Source: Hahella sp. KA22 (GTDB lineage Bacteria; Pseudomonadota; Gammaproteobacteria; Pseudomonadales; Oleiphilaceae). From it: 64,000 bases of DNA. Positions 20,758 to 30,023 of the stretch are shown piece after piece. The stretch spans positions 6,439,501 through 6,503,500 of the forward strand of contig NZ_CP035490.1 of assembly GCF_004135205.1 (NCBI RefSeq), given 5' to 3'. The notes beneath the pieces are model-generated. The model made no database searches. It was not told the origin of the DNA and was given only the letters and a program-made list of their open reading frames with translations. The stretch's first letter is position 1, and each line of letters opens with the position of its first letter. The translations under genes were made by a program, and so were the position numbers.

Positions 20758-21777
20758 ATGGAAATTAGCAAAGATCAAATTGTCGACCTGATGATGGGTT
20801 TCTTCAAAACCAAAACCCTGACCGCCGCCTTCGACCTGGGGCTGTTCGACGCCATGGCGGAGGGCCCGGCCTCTCTGGAGGACATCTGCGCCCGCGCCAA
20901 TGCGCCAGTCGCTTCGGGCAAGCGCATGCTGATCGCCCTGCAGGCGATGGGGTTGCTCCAACGCGAGGGGGACGCCTATTCCCTGGCTCCGGGCGCAGCG
21001 CCCTATCTGGTCAGCCAGTCGCCGCAATGGCTGGGCTGGCTGGGCCGCCACATCGACGCCTTCCTGTATCCGCTGTGGTCCAACACCGCCCAGGCCGTGC
21101 GCGACGACAAAGATCAACGGGAGGCGGTGTTCGGCGATAAACGCAGCTGGTTCGACATTCTGTATCAGAACCCGTCCGACGTGACGGACTTCCAGGAGTT
21201 CCTGGGCATCTTCGCCAAGCCCTTTATTGACGGCATGGTGGAAGGCGTGGACTTTTCCGCCTACAGCCGCTTCATGGACATTGGCAGCGGCGTCGGCAGC
21301 TTGCCGGTCGCCGTGGCGGAAGCCTGCCCACACCTGGAGATCGCCATCTGTGAATTACCGAAAGCGGCCTGCTACGTGCGCGACAAAATCATGTCCGGCG
21401 ACTTCGCTGATCGCATCAAGGTGGTTGAAGGCGACGTGATCGCCGGAACCATTCCACAGCAGGAGTACGACCTGATCCATCTGGGCTGGATGCTGCACGA
21501 TTACGCCCCTGACACGCAGTTGCAGATTCTGCGCAACATTTACGACGCCCTGCCGTCAGGCGGCGTCTTCATGGCCAGCGAAACGCCTCTGGACGAAGAC
21601 GAAAGCGGCCCGCTGTTCACCTCTCTGCTCTCCATCAACATGCTGGTGTCGACAGATGGCGGCGTGGAGTCCACGGCGCAGCAATATATGCAGCGCTTTG
21701 AAGAGGCCGGATTCAGCAACGTGAGAGTGCTGCGCATCAACGGACCGCGCACGTTATTCGTCGGAGAAAAAGCCTGA
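20758..21777 (+). CDS. pigF: O-methyltransferase PigF (HBC to MBC)
   Basis: The protein has 339 residues of the class I SAM-dependent O-methyltransferase 2 family. An N-terminal winged-helix dimerisation domain (VDLMMGFFKTKTLTAAFDLGLFDAMAEGPASLEDIC) is followed by a SAM-binding motif FMDIGSGVGSLPVAVAEACP, LEIAICELPKA and DLIHLGWMLHDYAPD with the catalytic-loop His. In prodigiosin assembly PigF methylates 4-hydroxy-2,2'-bipyrrole-5-carbaldehyde (HBC) to MBC and acts together with PigN. GGAGAG precedes ATG 20758. The enzyme is cytosolic. Confidence 0.94.
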   Translation: MEISKDQIVDLMMGFFKTKTLTAAFDLGLFDAMAEGPASLEDICARANAPVASGKRMLIALQAMGLLQREGDAYSLAPGAAPYLVSQSPQWLGWLGRHIDAFLYPLWSNTAQAVRDDKDQREAVFGDKRSWFDILYQNPSDVTDFQEFLGIFAKPFIDGMVEGVDFSAYSRFMDIGSGVGSLPVAVAEACPHLEIAICELPKAACYVRDKIMSGDFADRIKVVEGDVIAGTIPQQEYDLIHLGWMLHDYAPDTQLQILRNIYDALPSGGVFMASETPLDEDESGPLFTSLLSINMLVSTDGGVESTAQQYMQRFEEAGFSNVRVLRINGPRTLFVGEKA

Positions 21778-21829
21778 CAAACGGGCTTCGGCCCGTCTTC
21801 CAGTCCCCCCTCAAAAAGGAAGATGCACA

Positions 21830-22072
21830 ATGCTAGAGAACACATTACTCACCTACATTTCCGAGAATTATCTGGGCTCGGACGATCAGGGTTTCAACGC
21901 GGACACCCCGATTCTGGAGCTCAACATTATCGATTCCGGCTCCCTCTTCGATCTGGTGGAGCTACTGCGGCGCGAGACCGGCGCATCGATCCCCCTCAAT
22001 CAGGTTACCCCCGGCAACTTCGCCTCCGTGCGCAAGATGGTGGATCTGGTCACACGCCTGCAACAACACTAG
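21830..22072 (+). CDS. pigG: Peptidyl carrier protein PigG
   Basis: This 80-residue acyl/peptidyl carrier protein has the phosphopantetheine attachment region LNIIDSGSLFDLVELLRRETG, with Ser in the D-S-G motif. It carries proline, loaded by PigI, while PigA oxidises it to pyrrole-2-carboxylate. AAAGGAAG lies just upstream of ATG 21830. A longer reading frame starting at 21823 is out of phase and spurious. Confidence 0.93.
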   Translation: MLENTLLTYISENYLGSDDQGFNADTPILELNIIDSGSLFDLVELLRRETGASIPLNQVTPGNFASVRKMVDLVTRLQQH

Positions 22073-22102
22073 CCCCGAATATTCAAGGAATGAGGTAACA
22101 CC

Positions 22103-24322
22103 ATGACAGAACAAGTATTTGCCGATACGCAACAGGCGGAAGAGTCTCTGCGGGAACTGGTGCTGAGCGCCTTGCAACGCCACACGGAATACGCGCAGGA
22201 AGACTTTGACGACGACGCGGATTTCGAGGGCGACCTGGGTGTCGATTCCATCACCCTGGCTTCCGTGCAGGCGGAAATTTATCAGACGCTGGGCCTGCAG
22301 AATAAGTCAGTGCAAGCGGGCCTGGACAATGTCGGGCAACTGCTGCGCCATATCAGTCAGCGCCTGCAGAAAGAGGGCCTCAGCGTCGCCACAGTTGCGC
22401 AGCAAACGGCGACAGCTCGCCGCGCTGACGCCCAGGACGACGCACTGAGCGCGAACGTGCTCGATGTTTATCAGGCTCACACCGGCTACCGTCGCAGCGA
22501 GCTGGACCTGCAAGCGGATCTGGAGGGCGATTTAGGCGTCGACTCCGTGACTCAGGCTGCTGTGCTGGCGGAGATCGCCAAGCTCATGCGCATGGAGAAA
22601 GCCGGTTTTCCCGCCGGACTGAGCACTATCGCGCAAGTCATCGCCTATCTGCGCGAGATCGGAGCCGACGCCGCCCTGGCCCGCCCCGCCAAGGAAGTAG
22701 GCGCCGCTCCTGAGTCGCAACAGGTTTCCAGGCACCCCGCAGAAAGCCGCGCCAGTGGCGGCGGCATGTGGACGGACTTCATCGACCGTCTAAATCAGGA
22801 AGACGTGAAGGAACCCAGCGACGCTGCGACTGAACTGGCGGACCAGTTCAAGCTGAGCTTCCTCGCCAGCGGTTTCGGGCAGAAGGACATCTCCGCTTTG
22901 CACGACCGTCTGCGCAGCGAACACGGCATGCCTGCTCACCTGAGTCTGGCGGACTGCGATACGCCCGAGAAACTGTTGCAATACATCCGCGCCAGTCGCC
23001 CGCATCAGGTTGAAGCTCTGGGAGCGGAGCATCTGGACGCGGCCTACGGCGCCAATGAAGCGGCGGAAAACGATCCCCGCACCATGAAAGATTTCGTCAA
23101 TCTGCCGGATCGCGATCTGTTTCATAAGACCCGGGAGTTCCGCAAATTCTACGTGGCGAAGCAGCAGGCGCAGCTGTATTGGTACGGCATGCCTCTGGAA
23201 TCCCAATGCCGTAACCGTGCGGTGATCTACGACGAAGTTACCGGACGCCGCCGTGAGTTTCTGATGTTCGCCTCCAACAATTATCTTGGGCTGGCCAATC
23301 ATCCCGAAGTCATTGAAGCCATCGCCGAAGGCGCCCGTCGCTACGGAGCCACCAATACCGGTTGCCGTCTGATCGGCGGCAGTAATGTTCTGCACAAGGA
23401 ATTGGAGCGTCGTCTGGCCAGGCTGAAGGGACGCGAGGCCTGCATCGTGTATCCGTCCGGCTATTCCGCCAATCTGGGCTGTATTTCCGCTCTGGCCGGA
23501 CGCAATGATCTGGTGTTCACCGACTCCATCAACCACATGAGCATTCAGGACGGCTGCAAACTCTCCGGCGCTTCCCGCAAGATTTACCAGCACAGCATGG
23601 AAAGCCTGGAGACCACGCTGAAAAAATACGCCGACCACGACGGCGGCAAACTGATCGTCACCGACGGCGTATTCTCCATGCACGGCGATATCGTCGACCT
23701 GCCGCGCCTGGTGGAACTGGCGCAGCAATACGGCGCACGCGTCCTGGTGGATGACGCCCACTCCACCGGCGTCCTCGGCAAAACCGGTTCCGGCACCACC
23801 GAACACTTCAATATGAAGGGCATGGCCGATCTGGAGCTGGGCACCATGAGCAAGGCGCTGGCCGGCGTAGGCGGCTTCGTGTGCGCGGATGAAGATGTAG
23901 TGGAATACCTGCGCTTCTACTCCAACTCTTACGTGTTCGCAGCCACTATCCCCGCAGCCGTGGCGGCGGGCGTGATCGCCTCTATCGATGTGATGGAGCG
24001 CGAGCCGCAGCGCTTGAGCAAACTCTGGAGCAACATTCATCGCCTGCGTGGTCACCTGCTGGGCGCCGGGTTCGATTTGGAGCATTCCAACAGCGCCATT
24101 ATTCCGGTGGTGGTGGGTGACGATCGCAAAACCCTGGAGCTTGGCCGCGCCGTCCGCGCTCGCGGCATGTACTGCCAGACCGTGGTTTTCCCCGGCGTGG
24201 CGGTGGGCGACGCGCGTCTGCGCATCAGCGTCACCAGCGAACATACCGAAGAAGACCTGGATATGGCGGCGCAGATCATCATCGACGCAGCGAAAGAAGT
24301 GAATATTCCCGTCACGCTGTGA
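22103..24322 (+). CDS. pigH: Tandem carrier protein-PLP synthase PigH
   Basis: The protein has 739 residues. Two tandem acyl carrier domains share the motif EGDLGVDS-x-T, with phosphopantetheine serines at residues 49 and 148. A linker of ~100 residues includes a stretch (about 240-297) that looks like a third, serine-less carrier domain. Residues ~390-739 are an alpha-oxoamine synthase (FASNNYLGLANHPEV, HMSIQDGC, VLVDDAHSTGVLG, GTMSKALAGVGG with PLP Lys584). PigH takes malonyl-derived pyrrolyl-beta-ketothioester from PigJ and condenses it with serine, forming 4-hydroxy-2,2'-bipyrrole-5-methanol (HBM). The start at ATG 22103 follows AAGGAATGAGG. Confidence 0.94.
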   Translation: MTEQVFADTQQAEESLRELVLSALQRHTEYAQEDFDDDADFEGDLGVDSITLASVQAEIYQTLGLQNKSVQAGLDNVGQLLRHISQRLQKEGLSVATVAQQTATARRADAQDDALSANVLDVYQAHTGYRRSELDLQADLEGDLGVDSVTQAAVLAEIAKLMRMEKAGFPAGLSTIAQVIAYLREIGADAALARPAKEVGAAPESQQVSRHPAESRASGGGMWTDFIDRLNQEDVKEPSDAATELADQFKLSFLASGFGQKDISALHDRLRSEHGMPAHLSLADCDTPEKLLQYIRASRPHQVEALGAEHLDAAYGANEAAENDPRTMKDFVNLPDRDLFHKTREFRKFYVAKQQAQLYWYGMPLESQCRNRAVIYDEVTGRRREFLMFASNNYLGLANHPEVIEAIAEGARRYGATNTGCRLIGGSNVLHKELERRLARLKGREACIVYPSGYSANLGCISALAGRNDLVFTDSINHMSIQDGCKLSGASRKIYQHSMESLETTLKKYADHDGGKLIVTDGVFSMHGDIVDLPRLVELAQQYGARVLVDDAHSTGVLGKTGSGTTEHFNMKGMADLELGTMSKALAGVGGFVCADEDVVEYLRFYSNSYVFAATIPAAVAAGVIASIDVMEREPQRLSKLWSNIHRLRGHLLGAGFDLEHSNSAIIPVVVGDDRKTLELGRAVRARGMYCQTVVFPGVAVGDARLRISVTSEHTEEDLDMAAQIIIDAAKEVNIPVTL

Positions 24323-24409
24323 TCCGATTACCCCGGATGGCGTAACGCCAGCCGTCCGGGGTGATGTCGTCACTGCGCCAGCTTAATGCAGGATTGGAGG
24401 AGAGCAGGC

Positions 24410-26035
24410 ATGAAAGTACAAGAAACGGAAAACGGATTTGTCCCTGTCATCGATTATTTACGACGCTCCGCCGTCAACTTTCCCCAGCGTCCGGCGTTTG
24501 TCGGTCCAGAGGAAATAAGCTACGAGCAGTTCTACGCCATGGTGCGCCGCTGGGCTGGCTATTTCCGCTACGCCGGTCTGCAGCCAGGGGATCGCGTGGC
24601 GATCTGGTTGCCCAAACAAATCGATTATGTTGTCGCCCTGTACGCCGCCATGGAGTGCGGCGGTGTGTATGTTCCCATGGATGGCATGCAGCCGGTGGAG
24701 CGGGCGAAGAAAATTTTCACCGGCGCGGAGCCCGCCATTCTCGTTACCGACAGCGCCCGCTTTGAGCAACTGGATGATGCGACTTGCGCGTCATTACGGC
24801 TGGCGCTGGTCACCGACTTCCACAAGGTTCCTGACGCAGCGGCGCCCGGTCGTTTCGCCGTCGCGTCACGGGCGTCGGCGGATACTTTCGAACCTCCGTC
24901 GGAGCAAACGCCGCATCATCCCGGTCCACAGGATCTGGCGGCGATTTTATTCACCTCCGGCTCCACTGGCATGCCCAAGGGGGTACAGATCAGCTACGGC
25001 AATCTGCACGCCTTTATCGGCTGGGCGTTACAAGAGCTTTCTCTGAACGAGCGGGACGTCTTTTCCAACCACGCCGGTTTCCATTTCGATCTCAGCACCT
25101 TCGATCTATTCGCCGCAGCGGCGGCGGGCGCAGGGGTCTGGGTTATCGGCGAAGAACAACAACGGGATGTCGCCGCGCTGGCGGACGGCATTCAGCGCTA
25201 TGACGTCAGTGTTTGGTACAGCGTTCCCTCAATCCTGTCTCTGATGGTGAGCGCCGGAGCCCTGGATACCGACGTCACCGCCTCGCTATGCTATCTGATT
25301 TTCGCCGGCGAAGTCTTCCCGATTCGTCCTTTACGGGAGCTAAGCCAGCGTCTGCCCGGTGATTGTGCGCTCTATAACTTCTATGGGCCGACCGAAACCA
25401 ATGTCTGCCTTTACTATCGAGTGACGGCGGAGGACCTGCAACGGGACAAGCCGGTGTATATCGGCGCTCCGCTGCCCGGGCAAAACGCCCTGGTGCTGGA
25501 CGACCAGGGCCTGCCTGTCAGTACTCCCGGCGCCATTGGCGAACTGATCATTGAAGGCTCCTGCGTCACACCGGGTTACCGCAACCGCGTCGACCCCGCT
25601 AACGCCGACAACCATTTACAGGGACGCCATGCGACCGGCGATCTGGTGGGCTACGAAAACGGCTATCTGTACTACCACGGGCGCAAGGACCGCATGCTGA
25701 AAATCAATGGCTACCGGGTGGAGCTGGGAGAGATCGAAGCGGCGTTGTCGACCATGCCGGGCATCCGGGAAATCGCCGTGGTGGCGGAAATCACCGAGCA
25801 GGCGCAAAACCTCATCGCTTACTTCAGTGCGGTTGATCCGGCCTCTGCGCCCAGCGTGCTCGCCATCAAGCAACACTGTCAGACGCGATTGCCCCGCTAC
25901 ATGATTCCCAAGCTGGTGCGCAGACTGGACGAACTGCCGAAAAGCCGTAACGGCAAAATTGATTACCTGGCGTTAAAAGAGTTGGCGTTCAAGCCGAACG
26001 TTGCGCCACAGACTCACACAGACCCGGTTGCCTGA
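24410..26035 (+). CDS. pigI: L-proline adenylation enzyme PigI
   Basis: The protein has 541 residues from ATG 24410, chosen over an upstream in-frame ATG at 24386 because TTGGAGGA lies 8 nt before it. Adenylate-forming core motifs are present in order: LFTSGSTGMPKGVQ (ATP binding), NFYGPTETNV, ATGDLVGYENGYLYYHGRKDRMLKINGYRVELGEIE, and the C-terminal catalytic Lys in PKSRNGKIDYLAL. It activates L-proline as the AMP ester and loads it onto PigG, the entry point to the bipyrrole arm. The stop overlaps closely with pigJ (1 nt between them), so the two are translationally coupled. Confidence 0.94.
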   Translation: MKVQETENGFVPVIDYLRRSAVNFPQRPAFVGPEEISYEQFYAMVRRWAGYFRYAGLQPGDRVAIWLPKQIDYVVALYAAMECGGVYVPMDGMQPVERAKKIFTGAEPAILVTDSARFEQLDDATCASLRLALVTDFHKVPDAAAPGRFAVASRASADTFEPPSEQTPHHPGPQDLAAILFTSGSTGMPKGVQISYGNLHAFIGWALQELSLNERDVFSNHAGFHFDLSTFDLFAAAAAGAGVWVIGEEQQRDVAALADGIQRYDVSVWYSVPSILSLMVSAGALDTDVTASLCYLIFAGEVFPIRPLRELSQRLPGDCALYNFYGPTETNVCLYYRVTAEDLQRDKPVYIGAPLPGQNALVLDDQGLPVSTPGAIGELIIEGSCVTPGYRNRVDPANADNHLQGRHATGDLVGYENGYLYYHGRKDRMLKINGYRVELGEIEAALSTMPGIREIAVVAEITEQAQNLIAYFSAVDPASAPSVLAIKQHCQTRLPRYMIPKLVRRLDELPKSRNGKIDYLALKELAFKPNVAPQTHTDPVA

Positions 26036-26036
26036 C

Positions 26037-28865
26037 ATGACTGACGCCAGCTTATTTTCCTCCCCCTCACCCGGCTCCCACGACCGGACCTTGCGCGAGC
26101 CTGTCGCTATCGTCGGCATCGCCTGCATTACCCCCTCCGCTCAGGATACGGAATCGTTCTGGCGACTGCTTGAGCGTGGCGAGCGTGCGCCCCTGCGCGC
26201 CATGCCAGCGCACCGGATACCGCAAACCAGTGCAGCGGCCAGGGCGCATCTGGACGCCTGGCGTGGTTCATTTTTCGCCGAGGCGGAAAGCGACTTCAAA
26301 CGCTTCCGCATTCCTCCCGCCTACCGTAAATCCGTTTCCCAGATGATGCTGCTACAGCTGCGCGCGGCGGAGCAATGTCTGCGTGACGCAGGCTATCCCG
26401 ACAAGCTGCCGTCACTGGACGACACCGATGTGTACAGCGGCTCCTGCTTTTGCTTCGACAGCGCGCTTAATAACGCCTTGAAAGTGGAAGGCGTGCGGCT
26501 CGCTTATGAGGCCGCGGAGCAACGCTCAGGAGACTGTGAAGCGGACCTGGACGCTATCCGCGAACATCTGCGCGAGCACTTCGGCTTGTCCTCTCATGAT
26601 CGCGTCGGCGAGATGGCGAGCAGCATCCCCGCCCGCATCGCCTCGCATTTCGGTTTTCGCGGCCGCGCCCAGGCGCTGGAGTCCGCCGACGCCACCAGTT
26701 ATGTGGTGTTGGAGGCCGCCCTGCTGGCGCTGTCAGGAGGCCAGACCAAAGCGGCGCTGGTCATCGCCGGACAGCGCTATGACAGTCTGCTGCCCGCCCT
26801 CGCTCTGGAGAAAAAAGGCTTCGCGTCCGGCGCGCCTTTCACCGCCAGTTCACCTGGAGCGCCGTTAGCGGAAGGGGCCACAGCGTTGTTGCTGAAGAGG
26901 CTCAGCGATGCGCGCCGGGATGGCGATCGCATCTACAGCGTCATTCGCGGCGCCGCCAGCGCTCGTCGCGACTCTCCCTCCGGCTACCGCTACGGCGGCG
27001 ATGCGGCGTTAAAGTATCAGGCCGCTGCGGAAGCCTGCCGTCAGGCCAATATCACTCCCGCCAGACAGCGTTATATTGAGTGTGCGCTGCCAGGGCATGT
27101 GGAAGAAAGCAAAGCGCTACTGACCGCGATGTCGGATTTACGCCATGACGATAGCGTCCCCCTGCATCTGCGCTCTTGCGTCGCCAACCTGGGCTATGCG
27201 TTCGCCAACGCCGGACTCAACGCCATCGCCGCCGCCAGTCTGGCGCTGCGCCACGGTCGCCTGCCCGGCATGCCGCAAGCAGACGGCCAGGAGTTAATAC
27301 TACGTCAGAACATCGATTACGGGGCCGGGCGCTGCGAGTCCTGGCCACAAACGGACGAGCGTATCGCCGGCGTGTGCGGCGGCGGATTGAGCGGCGTCAG
27401 TTGGCATATGGTGCTGTCCAGCCCTGATGCGGTCCCGGCGGACATTGAGACAACTCCGGCGTCCCAGGAACCCATTGCCATTGTCGGCGTCGGAGGTTCT
27501 TTCGGTCCTTGGCGCGACGTGACGGCAATACGCGCAGGCCTGTGGGTTAGCGCTGACGCCGTTCAGCCACTGCCGGAAGCAGTACTGCCCCGTCGCGCCT
27601 TCTTCAGCGCGGACGCATCGCGACCGTTGAGCTGTTACGCGCAGTATGGCGCAGCGCTGGAGCAAAGCGAGTTCGACTTATCCCCTTATAAAATTTTTCC
27701 GCGCCGCGCCGCCGGCATGGACCGCGCCCAAAAACTGGGACTGCAAAGCGCGGCGGAAGCGCTGGCTGACTACGGTCTGTCACGCAAACGACAACGCCAG
27801 GGCGCAGCGGCGGTGTTTATCGCCAGCAATCTGAATCTGGGGCGTGAACGCGCACTTTCGGCGGCGCTCCACTATCCCCAGTTGCAGGCGCTGTTCGCCG
27901 GCTCGCCACAGGCGGCGTACTTTCAGGATGCCTCAGCAAGACAGCGACTCTCCCCCGATGAGGTCGACCACTTCACGCTCGACAGTTTTTCCGCCAGCGG
28001 CATCGCGGCGTTGATCTCCAATTGCTTCCAGCTCAACGCCGCGCCCGCAGCCATTGAAGCGGCTTGCGCATCCTCTCTGGCGGCGCTGCATAACGCGGTG
28101 CTGGCGCTGCGCAGTCATCGCTACGACCTGGTGCTGGCGGGAGGCGTGGAGTTGCCGGTGAACATTCGCGACCTGACGCTGTGCTCTGCGCAAATGATGC
28201 TGTCGCAGCACAAAATCGCGCCTTTCGCGGTGGACGCGGACGGGTTTTCACCCGGTGACGGCGCCGGCATGTTCGTCCTCAAGCGTCTGAGTGACGCATT
28301 GCGGGATGGCGACCGTATTTACGCCGCCATCACCGGCGTCGGCGCCTCCTGCGACGCCCGCTCCATGACGGCGCCGGACCCACAGGGACAGGCGCTGGCC
28401 ATGCGCAAAGCCTTCGCACAGGCCGGTTATTCTCCTGCTCGCGTACAGTACGTGGAAACTCATGGCACAGGCACGCGACTGGGAGATATCGCTGAGCTGA
28501 CCGCACTGAACGAGGTGTACCGGACACAAGAACGGAGCGGTCCGCTTAAGGTCGGTTCGATCAAGTCCAATATCGGACATACCTTCGCCGCAGCGGGGTC
28601 AGCCGGCCTATTGAAAACCCTGCTGGCGATCCGTTACGGTGATATCCCCGCCACGCTGTTACGACGGGAGATGAATCCGGAGCTGCCCCTGGCGGAGATT
28701 CCCACGGAGCCTGTCACCGCCCGGCAACCCTGGCCATTGGGCGAAGACGCCCGATACGCCGCGGTCAGTTCATTCGGCACTGGCGGCGTTAACTATCATC
28801 TGCTCTTACAGTCCGTAACCGATACCCATGCGGCGCCGGACGACTCTCAATACACTGCAAATTAA
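26037..28865 (+). CDS. pigJ: Two-domain ketosynthase PigJ (first KS degenerate)
   Basis: The protein has 942 residues from ATG 26037. The second ketosynthase domain (~490-930) is complete: EAACASSLAALHN with Cys677, VETHGTGTRLGD with His809, and SIKSNIGHTFAAAG with His848. The first domain (~20-470) has the fold motifs but not the residues. The Cys position reads ESADATS (Asp218), the HGTGT box reads YIECALPGHVEES, and NIGH reads NLGYAFANAG. It resembles a chain-length-factor partner. PigJ elongates pyrrolyl-2-carboxyl from PigG with malonyl bound to PigH, releasing CO2. The start comes 1 nt after the pigI stop. Confidence 0.93.
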   Translation: MTDASLFSSPSPGSHDRTLREPVAIVGIACITPSAQDTESFWRLLERGERAPLRAMPAHRIPQTSAAARAHLDAWRGSFFAEAESDFKRFRIPPAYRKSVSQMMLLQLRAAEQCLRDAGYPDKLPSLDDTDVYSGSCFCFDSALNNALKVEGVRLAYEAAEQRSGDCEADLDAIREHLREHFGLSSHDRVGEMASSIPARIASHFGFRGRAQALESADATSYVVLEAALLALSGGQTKAALVIAGQRYDSLLPALALEKKGFASGAPFTASSPGAPLAEGATALLLKRLSDARRDGDRIYSVIRGAASARRDSPSGYRYGGDAALKYQAAAEACRQANITPARQRYIECALPGHVEESKALLTAMSDLRHDDSVPLHLRSCVANLGYAFANAGLNAIAAASLALRHGRLPGMPQADGQELILRQNIDYGAGRCESWPQTDERIAGVCGGGLSGVSWHMVLSSPDAVPADIETTPASQEPIAIVGVGGSFGPWRDVTAIRAGLWVSADAVQPLPEAVLPRRAFFSADASRPLSCYAQYGAALEQSEFDLSPYKIFPRRAAGMDRAQKLGLQSAAEALADYGLSRKRQRQGAAAVFIASNLNLGRERALSAALHYPQLQALFAGSPQAAYFQDASARQRLSPDEVDHFTLDSFSASGIAALISNCFQLNAAPAAIEAACASSLAALHNAVLALRSHRYDLVLAGGVELPVNIRDLTLCSAQMMLSQHKIAPFAVDADGFSPGDGAGMFVLKRLSDALRDGDRIYAAITGVGASCDARSMTAPDPQGQALAMRKAFAQAGYSPARVQYVETHGTGTRLGDIAELTALNEVYRTQERSGPLKVGSIKSNIGHTFAAAGSAGLLKTLLAIRYGDIPATLLRREMNPELPLAEIPTEPVTARQPWPLGEDARYAAVSSFGTGGVNYHLLLQSVTDTHAAPDDSQYTAN

Positions 28866-28879
28866 GGAAAGGGAACGAA

Positions 28880-29197
28880 ATGGAAACCATCATTCACAAA
28901 ATCCGCCTGTTCGATATTGCACAAGCCGACGCCTTCGAGTCCTGGGTGCAAAACGTCGATTACGCCACCTGCCCCGACCTGCCCAGCGTCGTGCGCTTTG
29001 ACGTGCATCGCGCGTCTTTGGAGCCAAACGCTCCTTATCACTATGTGGAGGTGATAAAAATAACCGACCGCGCCGCCTTTGACGCCGATATGGAAACATC
29101 GACGTTCGCCGGATTGGTGCAGGCCTTTTCCCGTATGGCGGAAGTCGTTGAAGAACTGGCGGGCGAGCAGCTGGGCTCAGGCTATGCCGCAGGCTGA
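28880..29197 (+). CDS. pigK: PigK, small conserved cluster protein of unknown role
   Basis: This 105-residue protein stands where pigK lies in Serratia. It is a small alpha/beta protein (ETIIHKIRLFDIAQADAFESWVQNVDYATCPDLPSVVRFDVHR) with a dimeric ferredoxin-like/ABM-type pattern and no visible catalytic motif. The family has no assigned enzymatic step; a chaperone-like or substrate-handling role in bipyrrole formation has been suggested for it. The start at ATG 28880 has AAGGAAAGGG upstream, and the gene end overlaps pigL by 14 nt. Confidence 0.85.
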   Translation: METIIHKIRLFDIAQADAFESWVQNVDYATCPDLPSVVRFDVHRASLEPNAPYHYVEVIKITDRAAFDADMETSTFAGLVQAFSRMAEVVEELAGEQLGSGYAAG

Positions 29198-30005
29198 GCC
29201 TGCTGCGTCTCCCCCCCGGCTGCATTCGGGGAAATTACAGGCATCAGACTGGAACCGCTCATTGATGATCGGTCCCTGGCGTCTGTATGCCGTGTCAGTG
29301 AACCGCTGGCGCAGCCATTTTGCAACGGAGGCTGACCTGCGGCGGGTATTCGACCTGCGCGAACGACGCCATCTGCGCCAGATTCGTTTCGCCAAACGCA
29401 AGCTGGAATGGGGCGCGGGAAGACTGGCCGGGAAACAGGCGCTCCAGCGCTTGCAAGCAGAGTTGGCGGCGCCGCAGCGCGCCTTACGGGACATCATTAT
29501 CAGCAATTGCAAAACTGATCCCCATCAAGGCCGTCCGGAAGCCAACATGGAAGGCTACATCAGCATCAGTCACGCTGACGACTGGGCCGTGGCGGCGGCT
29601 GGGCGTTGCCCCGTCGGCGTCGATATCGAACCCGTTCGCACCTTCTGCGGCTCAGTCTGGGAAATGGCGTTCACCCCAGAGGAGCGGCGCTGGCTGTTAC
29701 GCCGCGGGCGCAACGAACGCGACGCTTCCGCCACCATGGCGTGGGCGTTCAAAGAGGCGCTGCTGAAATGCTACGGACGCAGCATTTTTGGTTGGTTCGC
29801 TGACGTAGAACTGCATCCGCCAGGAGACGCCGGCGCGTTGTCCTGGACATTATCACGGCGGCTCAGCCGGGAACTCGGCGCTGTCGCCAATACGCCTCTG
29901 GTGGCGATTGCAGACCGGTTTCAGGGATGCGCTCTCGTGGTTGTCGGCAGCCCGCCGGAAGTTTGCGACCGACTCCAGGGGCTTAATGCGCAAGGAATTT
30001 ATTGA
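29184..30005 (+). CDS. pigL: Sfp-type 4'-phosphopantetheinyl transferase PigL
   Basis: The protein has about 273 residues from ATG 29184, overlapping the end of pigK. A later ATG at 29265 (MIGPWRLYAV) is a possible alternative because neither site has a strong Shine-Dalgarno. The open frame reaches back to 29079, but that part lies antisense to nothing useful and overlaps pigK. Sfp motifs are visible: GRPEANMEGYISISHADDWAV, GVDIEPV and WAFKEALLKCYGR, with the Mg-binding D/E and catalytic Lys. It transfers phosphopantetheine to PigG and to the two carrier domains of PigH, so it is needed before any chain assembly. Confidence 0.92.
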   Translation: MPQAEPAASPPRLHSGKLQASDWNRSLMIGPWRLYAVSVNRWRSHFATEADLRRVFDLRERRHLRQIRFAKRKLEWGAGRLAGKQALQRLQAELAAPQRALRDIIISNCKTDPHQGRPEANMEGYISISHADDWAVAAAGRCPVGVDIEPVRTFCGSVWEMAFTPEERRWLLRRGRNERDASATMAWAFKEALLKCYGRSIFGWFADVELHPPGDAGALSWTLSRRLSRELGAVANTPLVAIADRFQGCALVVVGSPPEVCDRLQGLNAQGIY

Positions 30006-30023
30006 AAGATTGGAGCTTTATTT

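Noticed and set aside
22790-24373. 527-residue antisense frame over pigH
   Set aside because: It is a shadow of the high-GC pigH coding frame with no ribosome-binding site or domain.
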